A stretch of DNA of 64,000 bases. Origin: G963677915 sp963677915 (GTDB lineage Bacteria > Bacillota > Clostridia > Lachnospirales > Vallitaleaceae). The DNA lies in NCBI GenBank assembly GCA_963677915.2, contig CAXXGE010000032.1, positions 1-64,000 on the forward strand, given 5' to 3'. Positions within the stretch are counted from its first letter, which is position 1; each line of letters opens with the position of its first letter. Shown one piece after another: positions 43,401 to 52,014 of the stretch. The notes beneath the pieces were generated by a model. It did no database searches. It worked only from the letters and a program-made list of their open reading frames with translations, and was not told where the DNA came from. A program made the position numbers and the translations under genes.

Positions 43401-44262
43401 TCAGCTTCCTCATAGCCAGAAGCGCGATGTCCATCAGGCAGACATCCTTCTCTTTGGCCCTCTCTCCAAGCACCTGTTCCCTGTCCTGAAGGTAACGTTC
43501 ATAGCTGCCCTTGACCGCACTCGCATACTTGCCGTCTTCGAAAGTGACATCGTTGATTCTTGTCAGGAATGTGGTATGACGGCAGTGGTCGGACCAGTAT
43601 GTATCGAGAACGCGGATTTCTGTAATCGTTGGATTTCTTTTTTCTTCTTCCTTGAAATACTTCTGTGTATGCAAAAGATCGGCTACTGTCATAGCAAGGC
43701 CCAGATCGCTCCAAAGGGCTGCTACACCTTCATCATCCAGCTCAATAAATCCTTCAAGCACCGCAACCGCATCGGGCACATGGTATTCCAACTCAAGTGT
43801 CGCTGGTTTTTCCAGGTCCGCCTCTCTTGAATCCACCGGATTGATACAGTAAGCCTTGATTTTATCAATCTCTGCTGCATCGAGTTTGCCTTTGAGCACG
43901 ATAATCCTGGCCGCACGCACAATAGGCCTTTCATCCGCATTCAAAATGGCTGCGCACTGCTCGCATGAGTCGGCTCTCTGGTCATACTGCCCCGGCAGGT
44001 ATTCCACGCCGAAAGCAGTTTCGTCGCCAGCAAGTTCATAAGTCTCTTCGTAGACATCGTCTACAGGCGGTTCTGAAAAAATTGTATGAAGGCCTTGTTC
44101 GTAAGCCTTGTCGGATATCTTATCTATGTCATATCTGTGAAGGATACGCACATCCTCGAGTCCGGACATGCCAAGGTTGGTCTGCAGGTCTTCCAGCAGC
44201 TGCTTGCCTTCAACGTTGTAGCCTTTTTTCTTTTCTACAAAAACGCGTCTAATTGTGCTCAT
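40486..44262 (-). CDS. purL: phosphoribosylformylglycinamidine synthase, fused PurL-PurQ type
   Basis: A 1258-residue single-chain FGAM synthase (fourth step of purine synthesis). N-terminal domain, two PurM-like halves (FKNETHNHPTEIEPFGGAAT near 285; GGRTGRDGCGGATGSS near 415; KDSMSG region near 790) and a C-terminal glutaminase with Cys in MIGICNGFQALI (about 1095) and GGFSAGDEPEGSGKF. GGAGGAC precedes the ATG. It is divergent from a LysR gene; no purine riboswitch is seen. Confidence 0.95.
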   Translation of the reverse strand: MSTIRRVFVEKKKGYNVEGKQLLEDLQTNLGMSGLEDVRILHRYDIDKISDKAYEQGLHTIFSEPPVDDVYEETYELAGDETAFGVEYLPGQYDQRADSCEQCAAILNADERPIVRAARIIVLKGKLDAAEIDKIKAYCINPVDSREADLEKPATLELEYHVPDAVAVLEGFIELDDEGVAALWSDLGLAMTVADLLHTQKYFKEEEKRNPTITEIRVLDTYWSDHCRHTTFLTRINDVTFEDGKYASAVKGSYERYLQDREQVLGERAKEKDVCLMDIALLAMRKLRKDGKLDDLEVSEEINACSIIVPVDVDGKDEEWLVMFKNETHNHPTEIEPFGGAATCLGGAIRDPLSGRSYVYQAMRVTGASDPTVAVEDTIPGKLPQMKIVTESAHGYSSYGNQIGLATGLVNEIYHPNYVAKRMEIGAVIAAAPRENVIRETADPGDIIVLLGGRTGRDGCGGATGSSKEHTEESIHTCGAEVQKGNPPTERKIQRLFRNEVVAKQIKKCNDFGAGGVSVAIGELADGLIIDLDKVPKKYAGLDGTELAISESQERMAVVLDPKDVDSFIAHAEEENLEAVVVATVTKEKRLVMKWEGTDIVDVERAFLDTNGATSETLVHVLAPEGTSYFEKNREEANGVSDIKSYWTAMMSDLNIASQKGLIERFDSSIGAGSVFMPFGGKHQLTPTQTMVAKIPMLKGTTKTATVMSYGYNPFLTSWSPYHGAITAVVESVAKIAATGGDSRKIRFTFQEYFKRLGEDASRWGEPLASLLGAYEAQMALDLPSIGGKDSMSGTFKDIDVPPTLVSFAVDVMDADKAVSPEFKKAGSKVVLLPLNYDGQFLPDFNQMKGNYEAVRQLAQNGKILSSYAVGIGGVAEAVTKMGFGNMLGIDLVDGLSKEMLFAVQYGSLVLEMKDDASAKNLMGNYDAVELGVVSENAAITVGGVSLSLEDLLASYEGKLEHVFPTKAAVETVELKDEVKSFDSIHICKNKVAKPKVFIPVFPGTNCEYDSTIAFEKAGADVETLVFKNLLPHHIEESLEAMAKQIKSSQILMLPGGFSAGDEPEGSGKFIATVFKNPILKDAVHELLNERDGLMIGICNGFQALIKLGLVPYGEIRDLDAASPTLTYNTIGRHISNMVNTKIMSNKSPWLANVKPGDIHTIPVSHGEGRFAASADVVEKLFANGQVATTYVDMAGNPTMDIRYNPNGSVYAIEGITSLDGRVLGKMGHSERIGSNVARNIIGNQDQMLFKSGVDYFK

Positions 44263-44380
44263 AGAGTCCTCCGTTCATAAAAATCGACTTGTTATCTGTT
44301 AGTTTATCATGGTATGATTAAGAAGTAAAATTAATGATTCTTATATAAGTTATTATTTATACTAATGCAGAGGTGCCGCC

Positions 44381-45271
44381 ATGGAAATCAATCTCGAGAT
44401 GTACAAAGTTTTTTATTATGTCGCCAAGAACCTTAGTTTCTCAGAGGCATCAAAGGCACTGTTCCTATCCCAGTCTGCAGTGAGCCAGAACATTAAGGCC
44501 CTCGAGACGAAGCTGGATGTCACCCTTTTTCACCGGAGCACTAAGAGAGTATCGCTGACCAGCGACGGCGAGCTGCTTCTCCAGCATATAGAGCCGGCCA
44601 TCCATCTGATTAGAAGCGGTGAAGCCAGTCTCGCAGAAGCGAGGGACCTTTCCAAGGGGAGCCTGCACATCGCTGCAAGCGACACCATCTGCCGGTACTA
44701 TCTCGTGCCATATCTGGAAAAGTACCACAGGGCCTATCCCCACATCGACATCAAGGTCACCAACCGCACATCGCTTACAGGCATCCAACTGCTAGACCAG
44801 GGGGCCGTCGACCTGGTAGCCACCAACCTGCCGAACGAAAGCATTTCAAAGGATATGCAGACATACGAAGCCAGGACTTTTCAGGATGTTTTCGTTGCCA
44901 ACCGCACTTACAGCGAACTGGCGGGCCGCAAGCTAGCCTTCTCCGAACTCCTGGAACATCCCATCCTTATGCTGGAGAAAAATTCCACAACCAGCAGATA
45001 CCTTTATCAGCTGTCCGAGAGCAAGGGACTGGATATCCATCCGGCTATCGAACTCGGCAGCATCGACCTGCTGGTCGATCTCGCCCGTATCGGCCTTGGC
45101 ATCTCCTTTGTTCCCGACTACATGCTGGCAGATGGGGGCGATGGCTTGTTCACTATCGAACTGTCGGAACCGATCCCCTCACGCAGGATTGGCATTGCAA
45201 CCAACAAACGTTTTCCGCTTAGCCTGGCAGCCAACGCTTTTCTAGAGATGGTTGTACCAGAAATGAGGTAA
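44381..45271 (+). CDS. LysR-family transcriptional regulator
   Basis: A 296-residue regulator. N-terminal winged helix MYKVFYYVAKNLSFSEASKA with the recognition helix in LSQSAVSQNIKALE, followed by a periplasmic-binding-protein-like sensor domain. It is divergent from purL with a 118-base gap, the usual arrangement for LysR proteins that control a neighbour, but purL as a target would be unusual. Downstream membrane protein begins at once. Confidence 0.9.
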   Translation: MEINLEMYKVFYYVAKNLSFSEASKALFLSQSAVSQNIKALETKLDVTLFHRSTKRVSLTSDGELLLQHIEPAIHLIRSGEASLAEARDLSKGSLHIAASDTICRYYLVPYLEKYHRAYPHIDIKVTNRTSLTGIQLLDQGAVDLVATNLPNESISKDMQTYEARTFQDVFVANRTYSELAGRKLAFSELLEHPILMLEKNSTTSRYLYQLSESKGLDIHPAIELGSIDLLVDLARIGLGISFVPDYMLADGGDGLFTIELSEPIPSRRIGIATNKRFPLSLAANAFLEMVVPEMR

Positions 45272-45276
45272 TGATT

Positions 45277-45777
45277 ATGAAATTAAGCAGAGCATTCGGC
45301 ATTTTCCTGATTATCTTTGGAGTTCTATATTTGGGTTTCCAGCTTCTATACAAAACAGGTTTCATAGAACACAGGCTCTTCCAGCTTTGGCCCCTATCCA
45401 CCTTGACGCTGGGCATCCTTTTCGAGCTGATCTACATCCTGACAAGACGGAATCCAGGTTTCCTGATTCCCGGCGGCATATTGGTGGTCATCGGCACCCT
45501 GCACATGTTCGAAGTGCTGACCCACTGGCGGTTTGCTGCATTGACCTGGCCCGCCTATGTTCTGGCGCCCGCTTTCGGCCTTTTTCAGTATTCTGTTGCA
45601 ACCAAGAAAAAAGAGCCCCTGGTCGCCTCCTTCGTTCTGCTGATCATCGGCCTTTTTCTTGCCTTTATCGCCCTGCGGCCGCTGTTCTTCACCTTTGTAG
45701 ACTACGAAACGGCTTTTGCAGGACTGATTATCCTGCTTGGGCTCGTTATCCTAGTTTCTTCATTCGGAAAAAAATGA
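45277..45777 (+). CDS. small membrane protein with about five transmembrane segments
   Basis: A 166-residue, very hydrophobic protein (FGIFLIIFGVLYLGFQLLY, LWPLSTLTLGILFELIYIL and on). The FxLWPLxxLxLG-type segment recalls LiaF/DUF5668-like membrane domains; function unknown. ATG 45277 is preferred to the overlapping 45271 because GAGGT is then well spaced. Probably co-transcribed with the LysR gene. Confidence 0.7.
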   Translation: MKLSRAFGIFLIIFGVLYLGFQLLYKTGFIEHRLFQLWPLSTLTLGILFELIYILTRRNPGFLIPGGILVVIGTLHMFEVLTHWRFAALTWPAYVLAPAFGLFQYSVATKKKEPLVASFVLLIIGLFLAFIALRPLFFTFVDYETAFAGLIILLGLVILVSSFGKK

Positions 45778-45787
45778 ATCTGATATG

Positions 45788-45823
45788 CAAAGGGGGATCG
45801 GCTATTTACCGATTCCCCTTTTA
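45788..45823. terminator. bidirectional terminator between convergent genes
   Basis: AAAGGGG-GATCGG / CCGATT-CCCCTTTTA stem with a seven-base loop and A and T tracts on opposite sides, between the + membrane protein and the - AMMECR1/MEMO gene. Confidence 0.8.
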
Positions 45824-45843
45824 TGTGAAACCATTAGTGTTAC

Positions 45844-47280
45844 TTAGTCCTTTTCCCTTTCGTGTCGTTCCACCTGGAACCGGTACAGCTGGCAGCCTTC
45901 CAACGAATGGATTCCCGCCTTTCTCATGGCGATGTCCACCTGCTCCTCTACAGAATTGATGCCTTCCAGATTCGGCAGAAGGAGCCCTCTGTGCATGCCT
46001 TTTTCCACTATGACCCCGTATTTTTCCACATCCAGGTCGTCAAAATTCTCGATTGCTTCGCTCTCTCCCAGAATGTCCACGCTGATTTCCAGCTCATCCA
46101 GTTCATCGCTCAAAACAGGATTGAACCTCGGGTCCGCACTGCAGGCACTGATGGCATTATAGACAATCTCTTCAACCAGGTTGCCTGTGATGCTTTCCGT
46201 CGTGCCGATACAGCCGCGCAGCGCACCGTGCTTATGAATCGAAACAAAAACGCCCGCTTTTCTCGCCTTGCATGCGCTGATGAACGTATCGGGAAATCTG
46301 CTTTTTATCGTGAAGCTGTCAAGCCGTTTTCCCGTCTCCACATAGTGCTCGATGGTCATCCTGGCCAGCTTGATGTAGTTGTCCTCTTTCTCGATCATCT
46401 CATCGTATGCCATTTTCAGATGCTTTTTAATCGATTCGATAGCTGACTGGTCTGTGCTGCCGCTGTTACGAAGATAACCTGTCATGTAACCCACACCAAA
46501 CGGCCCTTCGTAGCTGAGGACTTCCGAATCGTACTGATAACCGTCCATCGAACCGAATCCCATAAGGATGGAACGAAGGCCGCACTGGGCAGCATCGTTG
46601 CAAATCTTATCATCAAGGGCCAGCAGTTTCATCGGGTCTTTGTAAGTGACGCTGTGTACGACTTCCGTATCGAAAACAGGTCCCAGCTCGTTGTATGCAT
46701 AAGGTCCATCGTCCTTCAAGGCATGGGACAGGTCGCCGCTGCAGACTACGTATATTTCATCATCCGACTCCTCGACGAGTTCGCCGATGATCTTGCCGAT
46801 CTGGTAGTTTTCCTCTAATACAGTAAAGCCTGGTGTAATATGGACTATATCGTAATCGCTGTAATACTGGTCTATGAAATACATAGGCACCATGACACCG
46901 TGGTCAAGTTCCGTTACAACACCGTAGCTGTCTGCGAGCTTACGGTCCATCAGGGCAGCTGCAAACCCCGCCAGTTCAATGCGGCTGAAAATCTCTTCGG
47001 ACAGCCCCTGATTCACACGTTTCTTGAATTTGATTTCCGGATTGCCAAATGCTGCAAAGCTCCCCTTTAGCACCGGTTCATGGAGAATACAGGTGCCGTT
47101 CTTGAAACTGGTACCATGGGGTGTAACGAAAACAATCGTTGACGGCGCCCTGTCGGCTATTCTTTTGGCCAGACGCTGCATGCCTATAACCGTATCCTTT
47201 ACCTGACTTACCCTGTCCATCCCGATTTCCTTTAGAATGACCGGAGGATGAGGTACGAAACACACTTCATGATTCTTCAT
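45844..47280 (-). CDS. AmmeMemoRadiSam protein: MEMO-AMMECR1 fusion
   Basis: A 478-residue protein with two domains that are separate proteins in many organisms. Residues about 1-270 are MEMO-like (class III extradiol-dioxygenase fold; H in FVPHPPVIL, TPHGTSF, ELDHGVMVPMYF, SGDLSHAL). Residues about 300-475 are AMMECR1-like (GVFVSIHKHGALRGCIGTTE with the LRGCIG signature). Four bases after the radical SAM gene. The set is known as the AmmeMemoRadiSam system; its function in bacteria was not established to my knowledge. Confidence 0.9.
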   Translation of the reverse strand: MKNHEVCFVPHPPVILKEIGMDRVSQVKDTVIGMQRLAKRIADRAPSTIVFVTPHGTSFKNGTCILHEPVLKGSFAAFGNPEIKFKKRVNQGLSEEIFSRIELAGFAAALMDRKLADSYGVVTELDHGVMVPMYFIDQYYSDYDIVHITPGFTVLEENYQIGKIIGELVEESDDEIYVVCSGDLSHALKDDGPYAYNELGPVFDTEVVHSVTYKDPMKLLALDDKICNDAAQCGLRSILMGFGSMDGYQYDSEVLSYEGPFGVGYMTGYLRNSGSTDQSAIESIKKHLKMAYDEMIEKEDNYIKLARMTIEHYVETGKRLDSFTIKSRFPDTFISACKARKAGVFVSIHKHGALRGCIGTTESITGNLVEEIVYNAISACSADPRFNPVLSDELDELEISVDILGESEAIENFDDLDVEKYGVIVEKGMHRGLLLPNLEGINSVEEQVDIAMRKAGIHSLEGCQLYRFQVERHEREKD

Positions 47281-47284
47281 TTTT

Positions 47285-48124
47285 TCACCTCACGTTTCCA
47301 AGATAAACATATTTATGGTATCGATGTGCGGTTTCCTTGAATTGATACAATAGATCGACGGATGTAGCCGGTTCGTCATAATGGTAACTTGGGAAATACC
47401 GGCTTAAATGCACCGCCTGCACATTGCTGCAGTCCTTTAGCATCTTCATGCCATCCTCGAATTTTACAGGATCATCGCTGATACCGGGCACGATGAGGCA
47501 GGTTGCCTCGACATGACAGGATTGGCCGGCAATGGTTATTGTCCTTAGGATACTCGCTGTATCGACGCCGCCCAGCTTTCTATAGGTTGCATCGTCGAAA
47601 GCCTTGAAATCGATATTCATCGCGTCAATATAAGGGAGAAGTTTCCTTAACGGCTCTTCCTCGATCAATCCGTTGCTGACAACGACATTGAACAAGCCGT
47701 TCTCCTTGGCCAGCACCGCCGTCTCCAGCATCATTTCATAGAAGACCGTCGGTTCATTGTAGGTGTAGGCTATCGTGGGCAAATTGTGCTTCAGCGCCTC
47801 GTCCACCAGGTTCTCCGGTGTCACCTGGTATACCTCCGGCTTTTCATAGCTCAAATGATAATTCTGACAAAAAGGACAGGTCATGTTGCAGCCATAGCTG
47901 CCGAAGGACAACGTCCAGGTGCCCGGATGCCACCTGGCTATAGGTTTCTTCTCGATGGGGTCGACCTGCATGCCGCTCACAAGGCAGTAGGTGTCCGTCT
48001 CAAGGACGCCGTTCATGTTGTGTCTGACACGACACCTGCCTCTCTGTCCTTCCTTAAGTCTGCAATGATGGGGGCACAAGTCGCAGACAGCCGTGCCGTT
48101 TTCCATATGATAAAACATCGCCAT
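47285..48124 (-). CDS. AmmeMemoRadiSam system radical SAM enzyme
   Basis: A 279-residue radical SAM protein. The cluster motif is GCNMTCPFCQNYHLS (CxxxCxxC, about 79-86). An N-terminal metal-binding region CDLCPHHCRLKEGQRGRC resembles pyruvate formate-lyase activating-enzyme relatives. It is the upstream partner of the MEMO-AMMECR1 fusion; an AAGGTG site precedes the ATG. The target of its radical chemistry is unknown. Confidence 0.9.
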   Translation of the reverse strand: MAMFYHMENGTAVCDLCPHHCRLKEGQRGRCRVRHNMNGVLETDTYCLVSGMQVDPIEKKPIARWHPGTWTLSFGSYGCNMTCPFCQNYHLSYEKPEVYQVTPENLVDEALKHNLPTIAYTYNEPTVFYEMMLETAVLAKENGLFNVVVSNGLIEEEPLRKLLPYIDAMNIDFKAFDDATYRKLGGVDTASILRTITIAGQSCHVEATCLIVPGISDDPVKFEDGMKMLKDCSNVQAVHLSRYFPSYHYDEPATSVDLLYQFKETAHRYHKYVYLGNVR

Positions 48125-48160
48125 AGCATCACCTTCTTAACTCTATTGTACCACAGAAGG

Positions 48161-48236
48161 AGTGCCAGAGGGACGGACCTTTTTGGCACCGGTGCCCCGT
48201 GGCTCCGGTGCCAAAAAGGTCCGTCCCTCTGGCACT
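48161..48236. repeat. REPIN-like palindrome (family A) after the flavodiiron gene
   Basis: Inverted AGTGCCAGAGGGACGGACCT units whose loop side extends GGCACCGGTGCC...GGCTCCGGTGCC. It ends two bases after the flavodiiron stop codon and lies 37 bases upstream of the radical SAM start, so it falls in the 3' end of one transcript and the leader of the next. Confidence 0.9.
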
Positions 48237-48238
48237 TG

Positions 48239-50827
48239 TTATTTCAGTACTTTGATCATATGCTGCGGCTTCGCGCCGATTTTCATGCCTTCAATCATCC
48301 GCTTGGAATGCTTGTTATCACCGATGGCGATACCGCCGGTCATCTTGTGGTCCTTGAAAAGGATACGCTTGTAGACACCGGTTTCCGGATCGTCAAGCAG
48401 CAGGTCCGAGCGGCTCTCTTCATCTTCATCTTCCACGTTCACCTTACCGATGGAGAACACGTTGATGTTCATGCCGTTGAACACATTTGACGGGATGAAG
48501 TCGGCATATTCGATGGAATCGCCGACAGCGTTGGCACCGGCAATTTTTCCCTGCTCGATGGCTTCAGGCCAGATGGCATAGTTGATGCCATTGCATTCAG
48601 CAACATCGCCGGCCGCATAAATACCCGATACACTGGTTTCCATCTTCCCGTTAACCACGATGCCCCTATTGCACTCGACACCAGCCGTCTTAGCCAGCGC
48701 CGTGTCGGCCACAACGCCTGCTGAGACAAGGACGATGTCCGCTTCCAGCGTCCTGCCGCTTCCAAGGTGCACCTTCTCAGCCTTGCCATGGCCTATGATT
48801 TCCTTGACCACGCAGCCTTTGATCAGGTTGATGCCATGGTCGGCAACCGCCCTCTCGAAAATGGCAGCACCCTTCTCGTCGATCTGGCGCGGCAGCAGCC
48901 TGTTTGCAATCTCAACAACGGTCACCTCAAGACCCATCGCCTTCATCTCGTCGGCAGCTTCGAGTCCCAGCAAGCCGCCACCCACGACAACCGCTTTCGA
49001 CTTGCCTGATGCATAGGCTTTAATCGCATCCGCATCACCCATATTCCTTAGGGTGAACACGCCCTCGTAATCTGCATTCATGATCGGCGGAACAAAGGAC
49101 TTGCTTCCCGCTGCCAGAATTAGTTTCGTATAGTCAAGCGCCTCTCCGTTTGTCAAAAGAAGCCTGCCATTGTCCGCATCGATGGAAGCCGCCTCGACGC
49201 CCAGTTTAAGGTCGAAACCTTTTTCTGCATACCACTCGGCATCATGTAAATAGATATCGCTCAGCTTGCTATTATCAGCCAGGTACTCGGAAAGCATCGG
49301 CTTGTAATAGAGAAGCTGGTCTTCCCTGTCCACGATTGTGATTTTCGCATTGGCATTGCGGGCTCTTGCCGCCTCTGCAGCAGTCACGCCAGCTGCACCG
49401 TTTCCAACGATCACTACCTGCTCCTGTGCCTCTGACTGGTAAGTGATCACATCTTCAATGTACTCTTCAAACTGATCTATGGTCGCACCGCAAGCAGGAC
49501 AGATGGCTGGTGGTCTCTCACCTTCAAACACCTCACCGCACACGACGCAGCGCCATAGTTTCACCGTGCCGTCATAGATAAAGTACTCGTCTTCCTGGTT
49601 GTCGCCGGTTTCCACGGCAGCCGCAATGTATTCCGCTTTTTCATTTACCAGGTCCGCGAAATCCTTTGCAAATACCTTGGCTTGCTCAAGCTCGTCCCCG
49701 CTAGGTTTGAAATTCACTTTCAGACCGGGCACAACTCTTGTCCTCAGCTCCACCAGTCTTCTTGTCAGGTTGTCAACAGCTTCACCGCTCCATCCAAAGG
49801 ATCCGAAGGCACCTGTCAACATGTGGTTGTGCACAAGCGGCGACATCTGGAGAAGCAGTTTCATAATCGGCAGCAAGGCATCGCCGTTGATTGTCGGCGA
49901 TCCGAAAAGCACGCCGTCCGATTCGCCGATCGCATTCAGGACAGAAGCTTCACTGTCGTATACCAGGTCGAACATCTGCACTTCAATACCTTCAGCTTCT
50001 ATCGTCGCACGGATTGTTTCAGCAATCTGTTTCGTATAACCATAAGCCGAAACATAGGGAATGACCACGCGCTTCCCTTCTCTTGCCGGCTCAGTCGACC
50101 ACTCTTTGCAGATCCTGACAATCTCCATCGGATTCTCATCCAGTACCGGCCCATGACCGTTGCAGATCATGTCAATCTCTAGCGGCTCAATTTTTTTGAT
50201 AGCATCAAGCATATACCGTTTAAACGGGCCGAAAATCATGTTAAAATAGTAACGAAGGGCTGAATGATAATCATCCCGGTTCTCGACTTTGGACAACAGG
50301 ATATCATCTGTCGCATAGTGGGCACCAAAGGAATCGCAAGTGAACAGAACCTTGTCTTCTTTAACATAGGTGTAAATGGAATCCGGCCAGTGAAGGAATG
50401 GCGCATGAATAAAGTGAAGCGTCTTGTCACCCAGTGAGATTTCATCGCCTTCGTTGACTTCGATGGATTCGAAAGGCCTGTTGGCGATCATGCCCAGAAA
50501 ACGGATAGCAGGTCCCGAACCGATAACGACAGCCTGGGGTGCAATGTCAAGGAGTGCGCCGACTGTTCCAGCATGATCCGGTTCCGTATGATTGACGATG
50601 ATGTAGTCAATGGTTGTGACATCGATTTCTTCTTGCAGCCTTTTCAAGTAATCATCAGTAAATGTATGTTTCACCGTTTCGACAACAGCCGTCTTCTCAC
50701 TGCCTTTCACAAGGTAAGAGTTGTAGCTGGTTCCGAATTCAGTATGCATGATAATGTCAAAAACTCTGAGTTTATGGTCGGTCGCTCCGATCCACCAAAT
50801 GTTATCTTTCAATTTCAGCTTTTTCAT
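48239..50827 (-). CDS. flavodiiron protein - rubredoxin - NAD(P)H:rubredoxin reductase fusion
   Basis: An 862-residue single-chain O2 or NO reductase. Residues 1-250: metallo-beta-lactamase diiron domain (NHTEPDHAGTVGAL; H, E, D ligands; ICNGHGPVL). 255-400: flavodoxin (IPYVSAYGYTKQIAETI). About 424-460: rubredoxin with CVVCGE and CPACGA. About 475-862: FAD/NAD(P) reductase (VVIVGNGAAGVTAAEAARAR). This order matches the class F flavodiiron proteins. All redox steps from NAD(P)H to the diiron site are in one chain. GGAGG precedes ATG 50827. Divergent from a diguanylate cyclase. Confidence 0.93.
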   Translation of the reverse strand: MKKLKLKDNIWWIGATDHKLRVFDIIMHTEFGTSYNSYLVKGSEKTAVVETVKHTFTDDYLKRLQEEIDVTTIDYIIVNHTEPDHAGTVGALLDIAPQAVVIGSGPAIRFLGMIANRPFESIEVNEGDEISLGDKTLHFIHAPFLHWPDSIYTYVKEDKVLFTCDSFGAHYATDDILLSKVENRDDYHSALRYYFNMIFGPFKRYMLDAIKKIEPLEIDMICNGHGPVLDENPMEIVRICKEWSTEPAREGKRVVIPYVSAYGYTKQIAETIRATIEAEGIEVQMFDLVYDSEASVLNAIGESDGVLFGSPTINGDALLPIMKLLLQMSPLVHNHMLTGAFGSFGWSGEAVDNLTRRLVELRTRVVPGLKVNFKPSGDELEQAKVFAKDFADLVNEKAEYIAAAVETGDNQEDEYFIYDGTVKLWRCVVCGEVFEGERPPAICPACGATIDQFEEYIEDVITYQSEAQEQVVIVGNGAAGVTAAEAARARNANAKITIVDREDQLLYYKPMLSEYLADNSKLSDIYLHDAEWYAEKGFDLKLGVEAASIDADNGRLLLTNGEALDYTKLILAAGSKSFVPPIMNADYEGVFTLRNMGDADAIKAYASGKSKAVVVGGGLLGLEAADEMKAMGLEVTVVEIANRLLPRQIDEKGAAIFERAVADHGINLIKGCVVKEIIGHGKAEKVHLGSGRTLEADIVLVSAGVVADTALAKTAGVECNRGIVVNGKMETSVSGIYAAGDVAECNGINYAIWPEAIEQGKIAGANAVGDSIEYADFIPSNVFNGMNINVFSIGKVNVEDEDEESRSDLLLDDPETGVYKRILFKDHKMTGGIAIGDNKHSKRMIEGMKIGAKPQHMIKVLK

Positions 50828-50924
50828 GGCAATCCTCCAGTTAATAATCATTATTCGTTAGTTGTTAATATTATAACATAGTGATTGTGTCGAGACAAGC
50901 ATTGTTTTCTACGAGGTGTATAGT

Positions 50925-52007
50925 ATGAAGAAAATCATAAGAAGTTATCTGCGACAATTCCCTTTTGATGAACAGATATTTGTCATACTCATGTTCTTTA
51001 TGGCAATTTTGTCAACACTGCTCATCATCGAGAATATTTTGATTAAATATCCATTTGAAGCCAATTACAAATGGTTCAGCGTGCTCGCCCTGTCATTGTT
51101 TGTTATCGTGTTTTCCTTGAAGCGCCAGCAGTTCCATATGATAAAAGTGATTGTTTTCACCTCCCTGGTTTTCATTCTGCTGCCTTTCGGCTGGATTTCC
51201 GCGGGACTGAACAACAGCTACACGATTGCCTATTCTTTCCTGATTCTGATATGTATCGCTTTCTTTTTCACTGGTAAAGAGAGGCTGTTCTTCATGATTG
51301 GAGAGCTTGCTGTGATTCTCACGATGGTGACACTGACGATTTTCACTCCCGGACTGTTTCTTGTGCCCGATCAGGATGTCATGGTCGTGGATTTCCTTGT
51401 CCAGGTACCGCTGACCTACATTACAGCAGCAGTGCTCCTGAGCGCTTTGATGAATGCCTACTACAAGGAACAGAACAGAATTATGGAGTATGCAGCGCTT
51501 CTTGATGCAAAGAACAAGGCCCTTATGAAATTGGCAACGGAAGACGACTTAACCGGTATATACAACAGAAGATATGTTTTTGAAAAACTGGAAGAGATAA
51601 GACAAATGGGTTTTGACGATAAGCTCGTTATCGGGATGGTTGATATAGTAAATTTAAAGACTGTAAACGATGTATTCGGCCACGCGGCCGGCGACAGGGT
51701 CATCACTCAAATCGCACAAGACCTGACAAAACTGACCGGTTCAGGCGGCCTGGTCGGCAGGTTTGGTGGCGATGAGTTTGCCATCATCATATATCCTGGT
51801 TCTGAAGTCATCACAGAAGAAATCATTCAAAAAGTATCAGATTATAACTTTCCCTTGGATGAATTCGGCAGTCATGTCAAAATAGCCGGCAGCTTTGTAA
51901 AGTCAAGGCAGACTGACGATATCAACCGCCTGCTTGTACACGCTGACAAGGCACTCCTCAAAGCCAAGAAAAATGGCCATAGCCATGTGGTAGAAGATCT
52001 TGATTAA
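50925..52007 (+). CDS. membrane diguanylate cyclase
   Basis: A 360-residue protein with about six N-terminal transmembrane segments (residues 15-185) and a GGDEF domain (about 205-360) with active site GRFGGDEFAII. No RxxD I-site at the expected position (GSGG there instead), so it is probably not product-inhibited in the usual way. The start is ATG 50925 with GAGGTG upstream; the frame opens three codons earlier. Confidence 0.88.
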   Translation: MKKIIRSYLRQFPFDEQIFVILMFFMAILSTLLIIENILIKYPFEANYKWFSVLALSLFVIVFSLKRQQFHMIKVIVFTSLVFILLPFGWISAGLNNSYTIAYSFLILICIAFFFTGKERLFFMIGELAVILTMVTLTIFTPGLFLVPDQDVMVVDFLVQVPLTYITAAVLLSALMNAYYKEQNRIMEYAALLDAKNKALMKLATEDDLTGIYNRRYVFEKLEEIRQMGFDDKLVIGMVDIVNLKTVNDVFGHAAGDRVITQIAQDLTKLTGSGGLVGRFGGDEFAIIIYPGSEVITEEIIQKVSDYNFPLDEFGSHVKIAGSFVKSRQTDDINRLLVHADKALLKAKKNGHSHVVEDLD

Positions 52008-52014
52008 GTTCGGC

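Noticed and set aside
21789..48236. Scattered repeats as remnants of a CRISPR array
   Set aside because: Units are palindromic, kilobases apart and without regular spacers; no cas genes are present.
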